Assembly (NCBI GenBank): GCA_002633005.1
Contig: NMRA01000002.1
Coordinates: 1,274,077 to 1,338,076, forward strand
Direction of reading: 5' to 3'
Source of the DNA: Phoronis australis
Lineage: Eukaryota; Phoronida; Phoronidae
DNA: 64,000 nt
The position numbers were made by a program, and so were the translations under genes. Shown in pieces: positions 63,863 through 64,000 of this stretch. The stretch's first letter is position 1, and the number at the start of each line of letters is the position of its first letter. The notes under the pieces were generated by a model. The model ran no database searches, was not told the origin of the DNA, and saw only the letters and a program-made list of their open reading frames with translations.

Positions 63863-64000
63863 GTATTGTAATGAAAATGCTGATTTAGCGTCAAGGTCAC
63901 AAAACAAAATGTTGAAGGTGATTTGAATTGTTAAGATATTAACTTTTCCTGTTTATTAGATTTGCTCTTGCAGTTACCATGGTGATGATGTAATGTTTGT

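Noticed and set aside
62430-62691. Coding exon or separate gene in the NBD1 intron
   Set aside because: The open frames on both strands are short and unrelated, and exons 89 and 90 join in phase 2 without it; a dispersed repeat is likelier.

Overview
The window is animal (metazoan) genomic DNA and lies entirely inside one very large plus-strand gene. Introns of about 200 to 1,800 bases, GT-AG splice sites, many minisatellites and short inverted-repeat elements argue against a prokaryote, and nothing is laid out as an operon. The base composition and repeats suit an invertebrate genome, probably marine, but I cannot name the phylum from sequence alone.

The gene encodes a full-length-type ABCA transporter of the ABCA1/ABCA12/ABCA13 branch. 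I could chain 91 exons with consistent codon phase (about 16.8 kb coding, about 5,600 residues). Both ends are cut off: the window opens inside the first extracellular domain (ECD1) and closes just after the H-loop of the first nucleotide-binding domain (NBD1). The N-terminus with TM1, most of the C-terminal half (TMD2, ECD2, NBD2) and the promoter are outside.

Layout: 135-50901 is a tandem array of 22 copies of a roughly 215-residue extracellular unit. Each is normally built from four exons, A-B-C-D, with codon phases 0-0, 0-2, 2-1 and 1-0. Units 5 to 9 (12.7-22.9 kb) are young duplicates; units 6, 7 and 8 start exactly 1,910 bases apart and share intron sequence. Units 11-16 and 20-21 have fused exons, one has a displaced intron and unit 20 lacks module B. 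52609-53915 is a linker with a Ser/Gly/Gln/Pro-rich segment. 54287-56567 is the conserved membrane-proximal end of ECD1, with an inserted dibasic stretch. 57361-59982 encodes the TM2-TM6 region and 60906-63862 most of NBD1 (Walker A, Q-loop, signature, Walker B, H-loop).

Introns hold two related 572- and 838-base elements with Harbinger-like termini and TWA target duplications, two foldback elements, and at least a dozen minisatellites. Three of these minisatellites have copied a splice site of the gene itself. I see no second gene on either strand; the minus-strand reading frames are shadows or intronic noise.
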